NCBI GenBank assembly: GCA_003165795.1
Contig: PMWW01000164.1
Span: 23,218-87,217 of the forward strand
Source of the DNA: Acidobacteriaceae bacterium
GTDB lineage: Bacteria > Acidobacteriota > Terriglobia > Terriglobales > Acidobacteriaceae
DNA: 64,000 nt
Direction: 5' to 3'
The notes beneath the pieces are model-generated. The model made no database searches. It was not told the origin of the DNA and worked only from the letters and a program-made list of their open reading frames with translations. The stretch's first letter is position 1. Each line of letters starts with the position of its first letter. Made by a program: the position numbers and the translations under genes. Shown here in pieces: positions 8,413-17,328 of this stretch.

Positions 8413-8774
8413 AATCGGTACTTAAATCCTTTCTGAAGTTGTAAGTGCTTTCACCCCAACACCCGTAAAAACTGGCGGTCGTTGGGGCCCCCCGCTTGGA
8501 GAGGCACTTGTTTTGCCAAACCTAACCTCCACAGCTCTGCTTCAGAATCTGCTGGTTTGGTGCGGCTCTTTCGGGCTCGCCGTTGGGCGCACGCGAAACG
8601 CGCGCCCGGTTTGCGATGTAATTATTGCTACCATACAGCGAGTTCTTATATGAGGGAATACCCCTGCGTGAGATTTTACTCGCTCCTGGCGCGCAACGAG
8701 TAAAGGGACGAGGAAGTAAGAACTAGAAAGCAGCTGTCAGGCTCTAGCGACAGCGCATCGAAGATTGCGAATCA
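8413..8774. other. Divergent intergenic region between bactofilin and rnr
   Basis: About 360 bp lie between two outward-facing genes, so both promoters should be here. I see no convincing gene, no long inverted repeat and no RNA gene. A 73-codon frame at 8482-8703 has a poor protein-like composition. Confidence 0.5.
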
Positions 8775-11399
8775 ATGCTTAACGACCAGGCTATCTTGCG
8801 GCATATCGAACGCCAGCCTCACCATTCGGCGGGCTACAAGCAATTGGTCCGCGAGATGAATCTGCAAGGCCAGGACCGGCAGCAGCTCGCGGAACGATTG
8901 CAGGCGCTGGTGAAGAGTGCCCGCCTCATCGAGACCGGCCGAGACCGCTACACGTTGGCCGAGCACGCCGCCGCGCGCCAGAACCTGATCGCCGGCCGTT
9001 TGACTATGCATCGCGACGGCTACGGCTTCGTCATTCCCAATGCGGACCAGCGCCGGACCGTCAGCGGCGACATCTACATTCATCCGCAGGCGATTGGTTC
9101 GGCGATGCACGGCGACCAGGTCCTGGTGGAGTTGGGCAGAAAACGCGATGAGGGCCGGGCTGAAGGACAGATCCTGCGCGTGCTCACCCGCGGGAACCCG
9201 ACCGTGGTGGGAACATTTCATCGCGGACCGCGCCACAATTACGTCACTCCCATCGACGAGAAAGTCACCAAGGAGATCGTCATTCCTCGCGGCATGGAAT
9301 GGCCGGGCGGGGAAGATGCGTCGACCAGTAAGCAGCGCGTGCCCCATTCATCCGTTTCAGTTGCGGATGAGTGGGAGACAGGTGAAACGAAACCTTCTCG
9401 CAAGAAGCATGCCGATCGCGATCGCGTGCTGGGCGCCGAGGCGCGACAGCACGAGTGGGGCGATCTGGAAGGCGTGGTCGTCGAAGTAGAGATCACCGAG
9501 TGGCCGTCGCCGACCGGCAATCCGCGCGGGCGCGTGATCGAGATTCTCGGCTATGAAAACGACTTTGGCGTCGATGTCGAAATCATCATTCGCCAATTTC
9601 ATCTGCCGCACCGCTTTCCGGTCGAGGTGCTGCAGGAGGCACAGCTGTTTGATCCCGTGATTCCGTCGAGCGAGTTGCGCCACCGCCAGGATTACCGCTC
9701 ACTTCCCATCGTCACCATCGACGGCGAAACCGCGCGCGACTTCGACGATGCAGTCACCGTGCGCCGCATGTCGAATGGCAACTTCGAGCTGCAAGTCCAC
9801 ATTGCCGATGTGGCGCATTATGTGCGCGAAGAATCTGCGATCGATCTGGAGGCGCGCCTGCGAGGGACGTCCGTGTATTTTCCCGATCGCGCCGTGCCCA
9901 TGCTCCCGATGGAACTCTCAACTGACTTGTGCAGCCTGCGCCCGCAAGTTGACCGGATGGTGCTGTCGTGCGTGATGGAGATCGATCAGCAGGGTGAGAT
10001 TGTCGGCTACACGCTGAACGAGGGCGTCATTCGTTCTGCCGAGCGCATGACCTACACCAACGTGAACCTCATCCTGGAAGGCGATCCGGCGCAACGGAAG
10101 CACTATCACCGCCTAGTGGATCTTTTCGACCTGATGCGCGAGTTGGCGATGATTCTGAACCGCAAGCGGGTCCGGCGCGGGTCGATTGATTTCGATTTGC
10201 CGGAGCCGGTGATCGAGTTCGACGAGCACGGCCTGATGAAGAGCATCACGCGCTCGGAGCGCAACATCGCCAATCGCATCATCGAAGAGTTCATGCTGTC
10301 GGCAAACGAGTGCGTGGCCAGTTATCTGGAGAGCAAACAAGTCGGCTCGCTCTATCGCATTCACGAAAAGCCCGATCCCAAGCGCGTCTTTGACTTCGAG
10401 ACGATTGCCGCGAAGTTCGGCTACTCGCTAGGGGTTGGGGCGCTGCCGGTGAAGCGCGTGCAATTTAAAGCGGAGCGGCGCGACCGTTATGGCAGTGGCC
10501 GCCAGGCGAAGACCATCGAGCTGCCCGAGGAAGTACACATCACGCCGCGCATGTATCAGAAGCTGACGCAGAAGATTGCCGGCAAGCCGGAGGAGCGCAT
10601 CCTCTCGTACCTGATGCTGCGTTCGCTGAAACAGGCGCGTTACTCGGAGAAGAACGAAGGCCACTTCGCCCTGGCCGCGCCCGCCTACACGCACTTTACT
10701 TCGCCGATTCGCCGCTATCCAGACCTGGTCGTGCACCGCATTCTGAAAGATGTGCTACGCGATTCCGCGGAAGGTGAAGAACACGGCGTGCCAGTTGGAG
10801 TGGGAGGGGTTGCGCACAGCGAGTCGCCGTCGCCGTGGTCGAAAAGGACACCTCAAGCGATGGAAGATTCGACGGGTCATCCGGCGAACACCCCCACCCC
10901 AGCAAAAGAGGCTTGGACGGGGCACCGTCAGGATTCATCGCCCAAGAAACACCGTCGGCAGAACGACGGGCACCACGCGCCGCTCAGTGGCCCGATTCCT
11001 GAGGACGAATTGCACGATATCGCCGACGAGTCCAGCCAATCCGAGCGCCGCGCCGACGAAGCCGAGCGCGGGCTGATGGAATGGAAGAAGATGAAGTTCA
11101 TGGAGCAGCACATCGGCGACGAGTTCGATGGGCTGATCGTGAGCGTCACTAAGTTCGGGATGTTCGTCGAGCTGAACGACATGTTCATCGAAGGGCTGGT
11201 GCCGCTGGGCTCGCTCACTGACGATCATTATCTGTATCACGAGAACACCCGGCAGATCATCGGGCAGCGCAGCCGAAAGACCTACTCGATGGGCGATCCA
11301 ATCCGCGTCTTGGTGGACCGCATTGACAGAATGCAGAAGCGGATACAGTTTGCGGTGGTCGAAGAGAAGCCTCTGCCAAAGAGGAAGAAGAAGAAGTGA
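8775..11399 (+). CDS. rnr: Ribonuclease R with repeat-derived insertions
   Basis: RNase R is a processive 3'-5' exoribonuclease that degrades structured RNA. The order is: N-terminal winged helix (1-62), two cold-shock/OB domains (about 70-300), the RNB catalytic domain with TIDGETARDFDDAV (314-327, metal-binding Asp cluster) and FTSPIRRYPDLVVHR (641-655), an S1 domain (about 782-862), and a Lys-rich tail. It has 874 residues. Extra stretches at about 184-216 and 665-740 are hydrophilic and match hairpin repeats, not the family fold. The second contains PTPAKEAWTGH encoded by a degenerate copy of the hairpin found after mnmG. The start is an ATG with a weak ribosome site. The gene is probably monocistronic or leads into the next gene 130 bp away. 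Confidence 0.93.
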   Translation: MLNDQAILRHIERQPHHSAGYKQLVREMNLQGQDRQQLAERLQALVKSARLIETGRDRYTLAEHAAARQNLIAGRLTMHRDGYGFVIPNADQRRTVSGDIYIHPQAIGSAMHGDQVLVELGRKRDEGRAEGQILRVLTRGNPTVVGTFHRGPRHNYVTPIDEKVTKEIVIPRGMEWPGGEDASTSKQRVPHSSVSVADEWETGETKPSRKKHADRDRVLGAEARQHEWGDLEGVVVEVEITEWPSPTGNPRGRVIEILGYENDFGVDVEIIIRQFHLPHRFPVEVLQEAQLFDPVIPSSELRHRQDYRSLPIVTIDGETARDFDDAVTVRRMSNGNFELQVHIADVAHYVREESAIDLEARLRGTSVYFPDRAVPMLPMELSTDLCSLRPQVDRMVLSCVMEIDQQGEIVGYTLNEGVIRSAERMTYTNVNLILEGDPAQRKHYHRLVDLFDLMRELAMILNRKRVRRGSIDFDLPEPVIEFDEHGLMKSITRSERNIANRIIEEFMLSANECVASYLESKQVGSLYRIHEKPDPKRVFDFETIAAKFGYSLGVGALPVKRVQFKAERRDRYGSGRQAKTIELPEEVHITPRMYQKLTQKIAGKPEERILSYLMLRSLKQARYSEKNEGHFALAAPAYTHFTSPIRRYPDLVVHRILKDVLRDSAEGEEHGVPVGVGGVAHSESPSPWSKRTPQAMEDSTGHPANTPTPAKEAWTGHRQDSSPKKHRRQNDGHHAPLSGPIPEDELHDIADESSQSERRADEAERGLMEWKKMKFMEQHIGDEFDGLIVSVTKFGMFVELNDMFIEGLVPLGSLTDDHYLYHENTRQIIGQRSRKTYSMGDPIRVLVDRIDRMQKRIQFAVVEEKPLPKRKKKK
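9324..9422 (+). repeat. Repeat-like insertion 1 inside rnr
   Basis: This segment encodes residues about 184-216 between the OB domains. It contains a near-perfect inverted repeat, CCATTCATCCG (about 9344-9354) against CGGATGAGTGG (about 9364-9374), which forms one G-U pair as RNA. The encoded stretch is polar and low in hydrophobic residues. Confidence 0.6.
10767..10994 (+). repeat. Repeat-like insertion 2 inside rnr
   Basis: This segment encodes residues about 665-740, between the catalytic HRILKDVL helix and the ERRADEAERG helix. It includes CCCCAGCAAAAGAGGCTTGG (10897-10916) followed by ACGGGGCACC, a degenerate copy of the element at 4514-4550. RNase R relatives have only a short linker here. 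Confidence 0.65.
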
Positions 11400-11529
11400 T
11401 TCACCACCCTTCGGCTACGCTCAGGCCAAGCTGCGACAGGGGAAGACACCGAGTTGTCCCCATGAATCAAGAATGCAAGTCGAGGGCGAGAGCGGATCAC
11501 GACGTTGGAAGCGTCCCCCGCAGTTTAGA

Positions 11530-12411
11530 ATGAACTCAACCATGCGAGTCGCTGCCGCTGTCTTTCTATTGCTGTCGACATACGCCGCTGGACAGACTGC
11601 GGCTCCGGCGTCGGCCAGCGCTCCGGCGACTGCCGCACAAACATCGTCCATCCCTGCCTCCTGGCCGACGGCGCAATTCGCTTCCACCAAAGATCCCGGC
11701 GTGCAGAAGGCGCTGCAGGTCCTCAATGACATGGTGCGCGGGCTGGGCGGAGATGCCTACTTGAACGTCCACGACATGAAGAGCGAGGGCCGCACCTATG
11801 GCTTCTATCATGGACGGCCCAACAGCATGAGCATCGAGTTCTGGCGATTCTGGGAGTGGCCCGACAAGGAGCGGATCGAGCTAACCAAGCAGCGCGACAT
11901 TGCCGAGCTGTTTATCGGCGACAAGGGATACGAGATCACCTACAAGGGCACGGGGACCCAGGAGCCGAAGGAGATGGAAGATTATTTGCGCCGCCGCGAC
12001 CACTCGCTGGAGTGGGTCATCCGGAAATGGCTGGGCGCGCCGGGCACCATGATTTTGTACGATGGCACGGCCATGGTGGAACAGAACCTGGCCGACCAGG
12101 TCAGCGTACTGAACGCCAACAACGACAGTGTGACCATCTCGGTCGATCCGCGCACGCACCTGCCGGTGAAAACCAGCTACAGTTGGCGCGATCCGCAGGA
12201 CCGACAGATGGATGAGGAGTCGGTGGTCTACGCGAACTACAAGCTGATACAGGGCATCCAGACGCCTTACAGCACGGTGCGCAATCGCAATGGGGAGATG
12301 ACCAACCAGCGATTCATCACCGCAGCCAGCTACAACACGGGCTTGCCGCCCACACTGTTCGAGACCAAGGGCATTACATACAAGCCGGGGATACAGCCAC
12401 CTGCTAAGTAG
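11530..12411 (+). CDS. Exported protein of unknown function, outer-membrane lipoprotein-sorting-like
   Basis: The protein has a signal peptide (MRVAAAVFLLLSTYAAG), an Ala/Pro-rich linker, then a mixed alpha/beta domain of about 240 residues. Pieces such as LNVHDMKSEGRTYGFYHGRP, FWRFWEWPDKERIELTKQRD, LFIGDKGYEIT, DPRTHLPVKTSYSWRDP and YKLIQGIQTPYS recall the half-barrel of LolA/LolB-like and MucB/RseB-like periplasmic proteins, which bind lipid or lipoproteins. This is a structural impression, not a proven match. The start is the ATG at 11530 or 11542; the frame extended to 11323 overlaps rnr and is unlikely. It ends 3 bp before the next start, so the two genes are probably cotranscribed. Confidence 0.8.
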   Translation: MNSTMRVAAAVFLLLSTYAAGQTAAPASASAPATAAQTSSIPASWPTAQFASTKDPGVQKALQVLNDMVRGLGGDAYLNVHDMKSEGRTYGFYHGRPNSMSIEFWRFWEWPDKERIELTKQRDIAELFIGDKGYEITYKGTGTQEPKEMEDYLRRRDHSLEWVIRKWLGAPGTMILYDGTAMVEQNLADQVSVLNANNDSVTISVDPRTHLPVKTSYSWRDPQDRQMDEESVVYANYKLIQGIQTPYSTVRNRNGEMTNQRFITAASYNTGLPPTLFETKGITYKPGIQPPAK

Positions 12412-12414
12412 GCC

Positions 12415-14421
12415 ATGACTTCAGGAATTAAGTATTTTCGCTTCGGCGAGTTTCGGCTTTATCCCACCGAGCATCTGCTCTTGCGGGAGGAGACTGCCAT
12501 TCCTCTTGCCCCCAAAGCTTTCGACATTCTGCTGTACCTGGTGCAAAACAGCGGGCGGCTGGTCAAACGGGAAACCCTCATGGAGGCGATCTGGCCGGAC
12601 AGCTTTGTCGAAGAAACCAACCTCACGGTCAACATTTCGTTACTGCGGAAGACCTTGGACACGACGCCGGATGGTCAGCCCTATATAGAAACGGTGCCGC
12701 GCAAAGGCTATCGGTTCAACGCGGAAGTAACGGAGTGCGAAGAGGACAGCGAGTCCAAATATCGAAAAGGTAATGAAAGTGTAACGCCGCAGGTCGCACG
12801 CGGGCCGCAGTCATCTGGAGCTACGGTCGCCATGGCGCCGCTGGCAGAAGCTGAGATCATGCCAGTCGCCGTCAGCCCGACGCCGGTAACCGCAATGACG
12901 CCGCCGGCTGGAGCGGGCTGGAAGACCTCGGCTACCAGGATTTTTTTCATAACGGTTGCGATGGTGGTGATCGCAGCCGGTCTGGTTTACTTCTGGTCAC
13001 ACTGGAAGGCACGCTCGGCCACGGTGAGCGCGTCGGAACGATCGATCGCCATCTTGCCGTTCCGGCCGCTGGATGCCGCTGCCGAGGACGAGTATCTGGG
13101 GCTGGGATTGACCGACGCTCTTATCACTCGGCTGGGCACGCTGCACAAGATCATCATCAGGCCGGTGGGATCGGTCCGCAAGTATGTCAAAGCCGACGAT
13201 CCCATCGCCGCGGGCAGGCAGCTCGCGGTGCAATCGGTCCTGGAGGGTAGCATCCAGCGCGAGCCCGGGGCGGACACGGTGAGGGTAACGGTGCGGCTGC
13301 TGCGGGTAGCCGACGGCGAAGTTCTGTGGGCCAATACTTTTGACGAAAAGTTTACCGACCTGTTCTCGCTGGAAGACTCGATCTCGCAGAAGGTAGTCGA
13401 TAAGCTCACCATCAACCTCAGCGGCGACGAGCAGAAGGAGTTGTTACGCCCATTTACCGGAAACAGCGACGCCTATCAGCTTTACTTAAAGGGCAGGTTC
13501 TTCTGGAACAAGCGAACCGTGGACGGGGTCAAGAAGAGTATTGACTACTTCCAGCGCGCGATTCAGGCCGATCCCAACTACGCGCTGGCTTATGCCGGGC
13601 TGGCGGATTCGTACACCCTCGCCGGTTCGTACGGATACAGCATCCTGCCGCCCAAAGAAGCGATGCCGCAGGCCGAAGCCGCCGCCGCCAAAGCTCTCGC
13701 CATCGACGACAGCCTGGCTGAAGTGCATGCGTCGTTGGGTTATATCCGTTTCACTTACGATTGGGACTGGGCCGGAGCGGAACGGGAGTTCCGGCGCTCG
13801 ATCGCGCTCAATCCTCTCTACGACACCGCGCATCATTGGTACTCGCACGAGTTGATCGCGTTAGGACGCTCGCCGGAAGGCCTGGCAGAGGCCAAAAGGG
13901 CGCTGGAGTTGTCACCTTCAGACACGGTGATGAACGAGCACCTGGGCTGGACCTACCTGATGGTGCGCGACTACGACCGGGCAATTCAAAGCGCACGCAA
14001 GGCCATCGAGTTGGACCCTGACTTCCTGCTGGCCCATCGCGTGCTCGGGATGGCCTATCAGTACAAGGGACAGCACGACCAGGCGATAACGGAATTTGAG
14101 CGGGGAGTGGAGTTGACGCGAGGTGACCCGGTAGCCAAAGCATTTCTGGCGCGGTCTTATGCGGCGGCGGGTAAGAACGATCAAGCCACCCAGATTTTGA
14201 ATGAACTGCTGCAGCTCTCCACCCACCAGTATGTTCCGCCGACGGAGATTGCAGACACCTTTGCCGCGCTGGGCCGCAAAGACGAAGCCTTCCAGTGGCT
14301 GAACAAGGCCTATGAAGAACGGGCTGCAGCTTTGGTGTATCTGAAGGTTGCGCAAGTGTACGATCCGCTGCGCTCTGATCCTCGCTTTCAGGAACTGCTG
14401 ACGCGGCTGCACTTGAGGTAG
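12415..14421 (+). CDS. CadC-like winged-helix transmembrane regulator with TPR domain
   Basis: The order is: an OmpR/PhoB-type winged helix (about 8-103; LAPKAFDILLYLVQNSGRLV, ETNLTVNISLLRKTL, IETVPRKGYRF), a flexible linker, one membrane helix (about 174-196), a TolB/FlgO-like alpha/beta domain starting IAILPFRPL (about 211-345), and several TPRs (about 350-660) including ALAYAGLADSYTLAG and LAHRVLGMAYQYKGQHDQAI. The cytosolic DNA-binding head and extracytoplasmic TPR part indicate a one-component regulator that senses the periplasm. It lacks a receiver. It begins 3 bp after the stop of the exported protein upstream, which makes that protein a plausible partner or input. Confidence 0.9.
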   Translation: MTSGIKYFRFGEFRLYPTEHLLLREETAIPLAPKAFDILLYLVQNSGRLVKRETLMEAIWPDSFVEETNLTVNISLLRKTLDTTPDGQPYIETVPRKGYRFNAEVTECEEDSESKYRKGNESVTPQVARGPQSSGATVAMAPLAEAEIMPVAVSPTPVTAMTPPAGAGWKTSATRIFFITVAMVVIAAGLVYFWSHWKARSATVSASERSIAILPFRPLDAAAEDEYLGLGLTDALITRLGTLHKIIIRPVGSVRKYVKADDPIAAGRQLAVQSVLEGSIQREPGADTVRVTVRLLRVADGEVLWANTFDEKFTDLFSLEDSISQKVVDKLTINLSGDEQKELLRPFTGNSDAYQLYLKGRFFWNKRTVDGVKKSIDYFQRAIQADPNYALAYAGLADSYTLAGSYGYSILPPKEAMPQAEAAAAKALAIDDSLAEVHASLGYIRFTYDWDWAGAEREFRRSIALNPLYDTAHHWYSHELIALGRSPEGLAEAKRALELSPSDTVMNEHLGWTYLMVRDYDRAIQSARKAIELDPDFLLAHRVLGMAYQYKGQHDQAITEFERGVELTRGDPVAKAFLARSYAAAGKNDQATQILNELLQLSTHQYVPPTEIADTFAALGRKDEAFQWLNKAYEERAAALVYLKVAQVYDPLRSDPRFQELLTRLHLR

Positions 14422-14487
14422 TTGCGGAGCTTTACGGGGCCGCACCTCCAACCGCTTCGATAACGGGCCAGCCTTGGCCGCACCGAC

Positions 14488-15258
14488 TCACGTTGCCCCT
14501 CGTTCCGTAATGTGCACCAACTCCAACTGGAACGGCTGCGGGGTGACCTGAACCACTCCTGAATAAGGGCTATCAAAAGAGTCGATGAGGAAGAGGCTAA
14601 AAGCCAGAACTCCGGCCAAGGCCGCAGTCATCGCCGCCTGTGACCAGACGCTTTCGTGGCCAAAGAACCAGGTGAAAACGATCAGCATGACCCCGCCGAC
14701 AAGCAGCAGATACCACAGCGTATTAGGTACGGTACCGCGGTTGGCAAAAAGCCGGATTCTGCGGGAGTTGGAAAGTTCATTGAGTTGGGTTATCGATTCC
14801 GCGAAATAGGTTTGCATGCGTGGATTATTGGGTTCGACCGTGTTGTAAACATCCCAAAGTCTTTGCATTGCCAGCCAGGTACGGGAACTGTCGCGCCCCT
14901 CAGCCATCGCAGGAAACTCATCCTGCACGACGGAATTGAGGTACTCGAGCAGCGCATTCCGTATGTTCGTGCGCAGCGGCTCGGGCATGACCATGGACAT
15001 GCGGGAGAGGTCGCCGACCTCATTGGCTTCGCGCTCCAGGTTCGTCCCCGCGTCCTGAAACTGGCTCCAAACGACGAAGATACCGAAGGCGATCAGCACG
15101 GCGTAGAGGGTCCCGATCATCAGGAAGAAAAAGCTGGCCACCTCATGTTGCCGCTTCAGCCACTCGATGTTGAGATGACGCCGGACCAGAAACAATCCCA
15201 GCGTAGAAAAGATCATGGAGCCACAGACAAAGATCACACCGTTTAGCGGCGTATCCAT
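14488..15258 (-). CDS. DUF4239 (bestrophin-like) membrane protein
   Basis: The protein has 256 residues with two N-terminal helices (GVIFVCGSMIFSTLGLFLV and FFFLMIGTLYAVLIAFGIFV), a helical soluble middle (about 70-175), and two C-terminal helices (LWYLLLVGGVMLIVFTWFFG and AAMTAALAGVLAFSLFLI) followed by DSPYSG. The HEVASFFFLMIGTLYAVLIAF block and the DSPYSG end are typical of DUF4239. The function is not established; the architecture recalls bestrophin-like channels. A strong ribosome site, GAGGAGGGCAAGG, precedes the ATG. Confidence 0.85.
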   Translation of the reverse strand: MDTPLNGVIFVCGSMIFSTLGLFLVRRHLNIEWLKRQHEVASFFFLMIGTLYAVLIAFGIFVVWSQFQDAGTNLEREANEVGDLSRMSMVMPEPLRTNIRNALLEYLNSVVQDEFPAMAEGRDSSRTWLAMQRLWDVYNTVEPNNPRMQTYFAESITQLNELSNSRRIRLFANRGTVPNTLWYLLLVGGVMLIVFTWFFGHESVWSQAAMTAALAGVLAFSLFLIDSFDSPYSGVVQVTPQPFQLELVHITERGAT

Positions 15259-15445
15259 CCCTTGCCCTCCTCACAATAAAACCGCGGATGGTTGATTTTG
15301 AGGGATGGCGAGCAATTGCGAAAGAGAAAAACGGCGGCAGCGCCCCCGCGATGACGATTCAACTACCCTCTGCAAGATTGTGGAACAGAGACCAAGATTA
15401 GGTTGACAGCGGTGGTGAACCGCGGCGTCCGCGCTGATCGTGAGA

Positions 15446-15472
15446 CAGGGGGCGATGCCATGATCGCCCCTG
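15446..15472 (-). terminator. Possible terminator hairpin after amtB
   Basis: CAGGGGCGAT (read on the minus strand) pairs with ATCGCCCCCTG across a six-base loop, with one bulge. It lies 57 bp beyond the amtB stop. There is no run of T on the minus strand, so intrinsic termination is uncertain. The rest of 15259-15528 holds no gene I can recognise. Confidence 0.3.
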
Positions 15473-15528
15473 CGCCAATCTAGTGCTTACCGCAGCCAGC
15501 GAAAACGGTAAGCGTGGTTCCGCTTAGT

Positions 15529-16824
15529 TTATTTCGGCGGACCGACCAGTTCCGTCTCTTTGATCGCAGCGCGTTTGCGGTCGCCGTTGAACAGGTCCTC
15601 TACTTCCAAGGTCTCATAAGCATGTTCGCCGAGGATGGACTCGTCCAATCCGATTTCTTCGCTCATCATTTCGACCTTTACCGGAGTGAACATGTCGATG
15701 ATTCGCAGCATGCCGTAGGTGAAACCGAAGGCCCACACCGACGAGAACAGCACCGCAACCAGTTGTTTGAAGAAGAACCCAGGATTCCCATAAAGCCATC
15801 CATTGGTTCCAGCGGGATTAAACGTACTGTTGGCGAACAGTCCCAGCATCAGGATGCCGAGGAAGCCACCTACTCCGTGCACGCCCCAGACGTCGAGGGC
15901 ATCGTCCCAGTGCAGTTTGTTCTTCATTTCAACCGCGAAGTAGCAAACCACTCCCGAGACCACGCCGATGATTACTGCCGTGGTGGGCGAAACGTAGCCT
16001 GCGGCGGGCGTGATGGTCGCCAGTCCCGCGACCGCGCCGGTCAGCAGGCCGAGAAATTTAGGCTTTCTCTCGCGGAACCACGCCACCAGTAGCCACGCAA
16101 CGGCGGCGAACGATGCCGAGATGTCGGTGTTCAGGAAAGCGGTACCGGTCACCGAGTCCACGCGCATCTCGCTGCCCGCATTGAATCCGTACCATCCGAA
16201 CCAGAGCAGGCCGGTGCCCAGCGCAACCAGCGGAATGCTGTGCGGACCGCGGTCCAAAACGCGCCGCTTGCCCACGTAAAGGACGGAAGCCAACGCCGCC
16301 AGTCCAGCTATGTTGTGGACCACGATGCCGCCGGCGAAATCTTCCACGCCCCAGCGTTGCAGCATGCCTCCACCCCAAACCATGTGCACGAAGGGGAAAT
16401 AGACGAAGGTGAGCCACCCGGTGAGAAACAGGCAATAGGCCTTGAAGGTCACGCGGTTGGTGAAGGCGCCGGAGATGAGGGCCGGCGTGATGATAGCGAA
16501 CATCATCTGATAGGCAATGAAGACCATCGCCGGTATGGTGTTATTGGGACCGGACGGCGTGGTCAGGTTGACGCCATGCAAGCAAACCTTGTCGAGATTG
16601 CCGATGACCCCGTGCCAATCGCCGCTGAAGCACAGCGAGTAGCCATACAGATACCAGATGACGGTCGTCCAGCCCATGGAGACGAAGCTCTGGATCATGA
16701 TGGCGAGCACGTTCTTCCTGCCCACGAGACCGCCATAAAAGAACGCCAGGCCAGGGGTCATTAACATGACCAGGCTGGTACATAGAATCATGAAACCGGT
16801 GTTACCGGTGTCGAGGTGAAGCAT
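15529..16824 (-). CDS. amtB: Ammonium transporter AmtB
   Basis: The protein has 431 residues with 11 hydrophobic segments and the family blocks TPGLAFFYGGLVGRKN, FVHMVWGGGMLQ (first pore His), AGLAALASVLYVGKR, FGWYGFNAGSE and DVWGVHGVGGFLG (second pore His). It conducts ammonium across the inner membrane. A good ribosome site (GGAGG five bases upstream) supports the ATG at 16824. Genes for a PII protein (glnK/glnB) usually lie next to amtB but none is visible here, so control by PII would have to come from elsewhere. The C-terminal tail is longer than in E. coli. Confidence 0.96.
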   Translation of the reverse strand: MLHLDTGNTGFMILCTSLVMLMTPGLAFFYGGLVGRKNVLAIMIQSFVSMGWTTVIWYLYGYSLCFSGDWHGVIGNLDKVCLHGVNLTTPSGPNNTIPAMVFIAYQMMFAIITPALISGAFTNRVTFKAYCLFLTGWLTFVYFPFVHMVWGGGMLQRWGVEDFAGGIVVHNIAGLAALASVLYVGKRRVLDRGPHSIPLVALGTGLLWFGWYGFNAGSEMRVDSVTGTAFLNTDISASFAAVAWLLVAWFRERKPKFLGLLTGAVAGLATITPAAGYVSPTTAVIIGVVSGVVCYFAVEMKNKLHWDDALDVWGVHGVGGFLGILMLGLFANSTFNPAGTNGWLYGNPGFFFKQLVAVLFSSVWAFGFTYGMLRIIDMFTPVKVEMMSEEIGLDESILGEHAYETLEVEDLFNGDRKRAAIKETELVGPPK

Positions 16825-17328
16825 GAAAACCTCCGGGAGAAAAAGTGCGGTGGAGAACTGACTGTCCGCTACGCGCTAGGCGGGAATCACCGGACGCTGG
16901 AGCGAAATGGAACAAGGGGCAGCAGATTGGATCGCGAAGCGGTATAGGAACTCGCCACTTCATGATGAGGGGTGCGAGCATGAAGCGAGAACGCGTCGTG
17001 CGTAAAGGCTGGGAGATCGTACGGTGCCCCGCGCCAACGTCCGCTAAGCAGACGTCTGACTGCCGCGACACTAGGCTGCTCCGAGGGGTCACAGACTGTC
17101 AAGTACAAGTTTGTCACTTTGCGTGGTGACGAATGTCGCATAGCATGATCGTGGGCCGTAGGATGGGGGTAATTGTTACAAATTGAAAGTGGAGTCCCGT
17201 TGGTTAACCGTGCCGCGCCTTGGGCCCGGCCAAAGAAGATAACGATGCGCTGGAATCCCTGAAGGGGCATATAGTGTGGGGCTGTGGGGAGCTAAAACGG
17301 AAATCCCGGTTGATAGGAATGATCCTGC
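16825..17328. other. Intergenic region upstream of amtB and the DUF6311-like gene
   Basis: About 500 bp lie between divergent genes. I looked for a sigma-54 promoter (GG/GC spaced elements) on the amtB side and did not find a convincing one. No ORF here has a protein-like composition. Confidence 0.45.

Noticed and set aside
8482-8703. 73-codon plus-strand frame upstream of rnr
   Set aside because: Rich in Arg/Ala/Ser with no defined pattern, and in the expected promoter region of two divergent genes.
16825-17328. Sigma-54 promoter for amtB
   Set aside because: I looked for the TGGC-N8-TTGC type spacing on the minus strand and found no convincing match.
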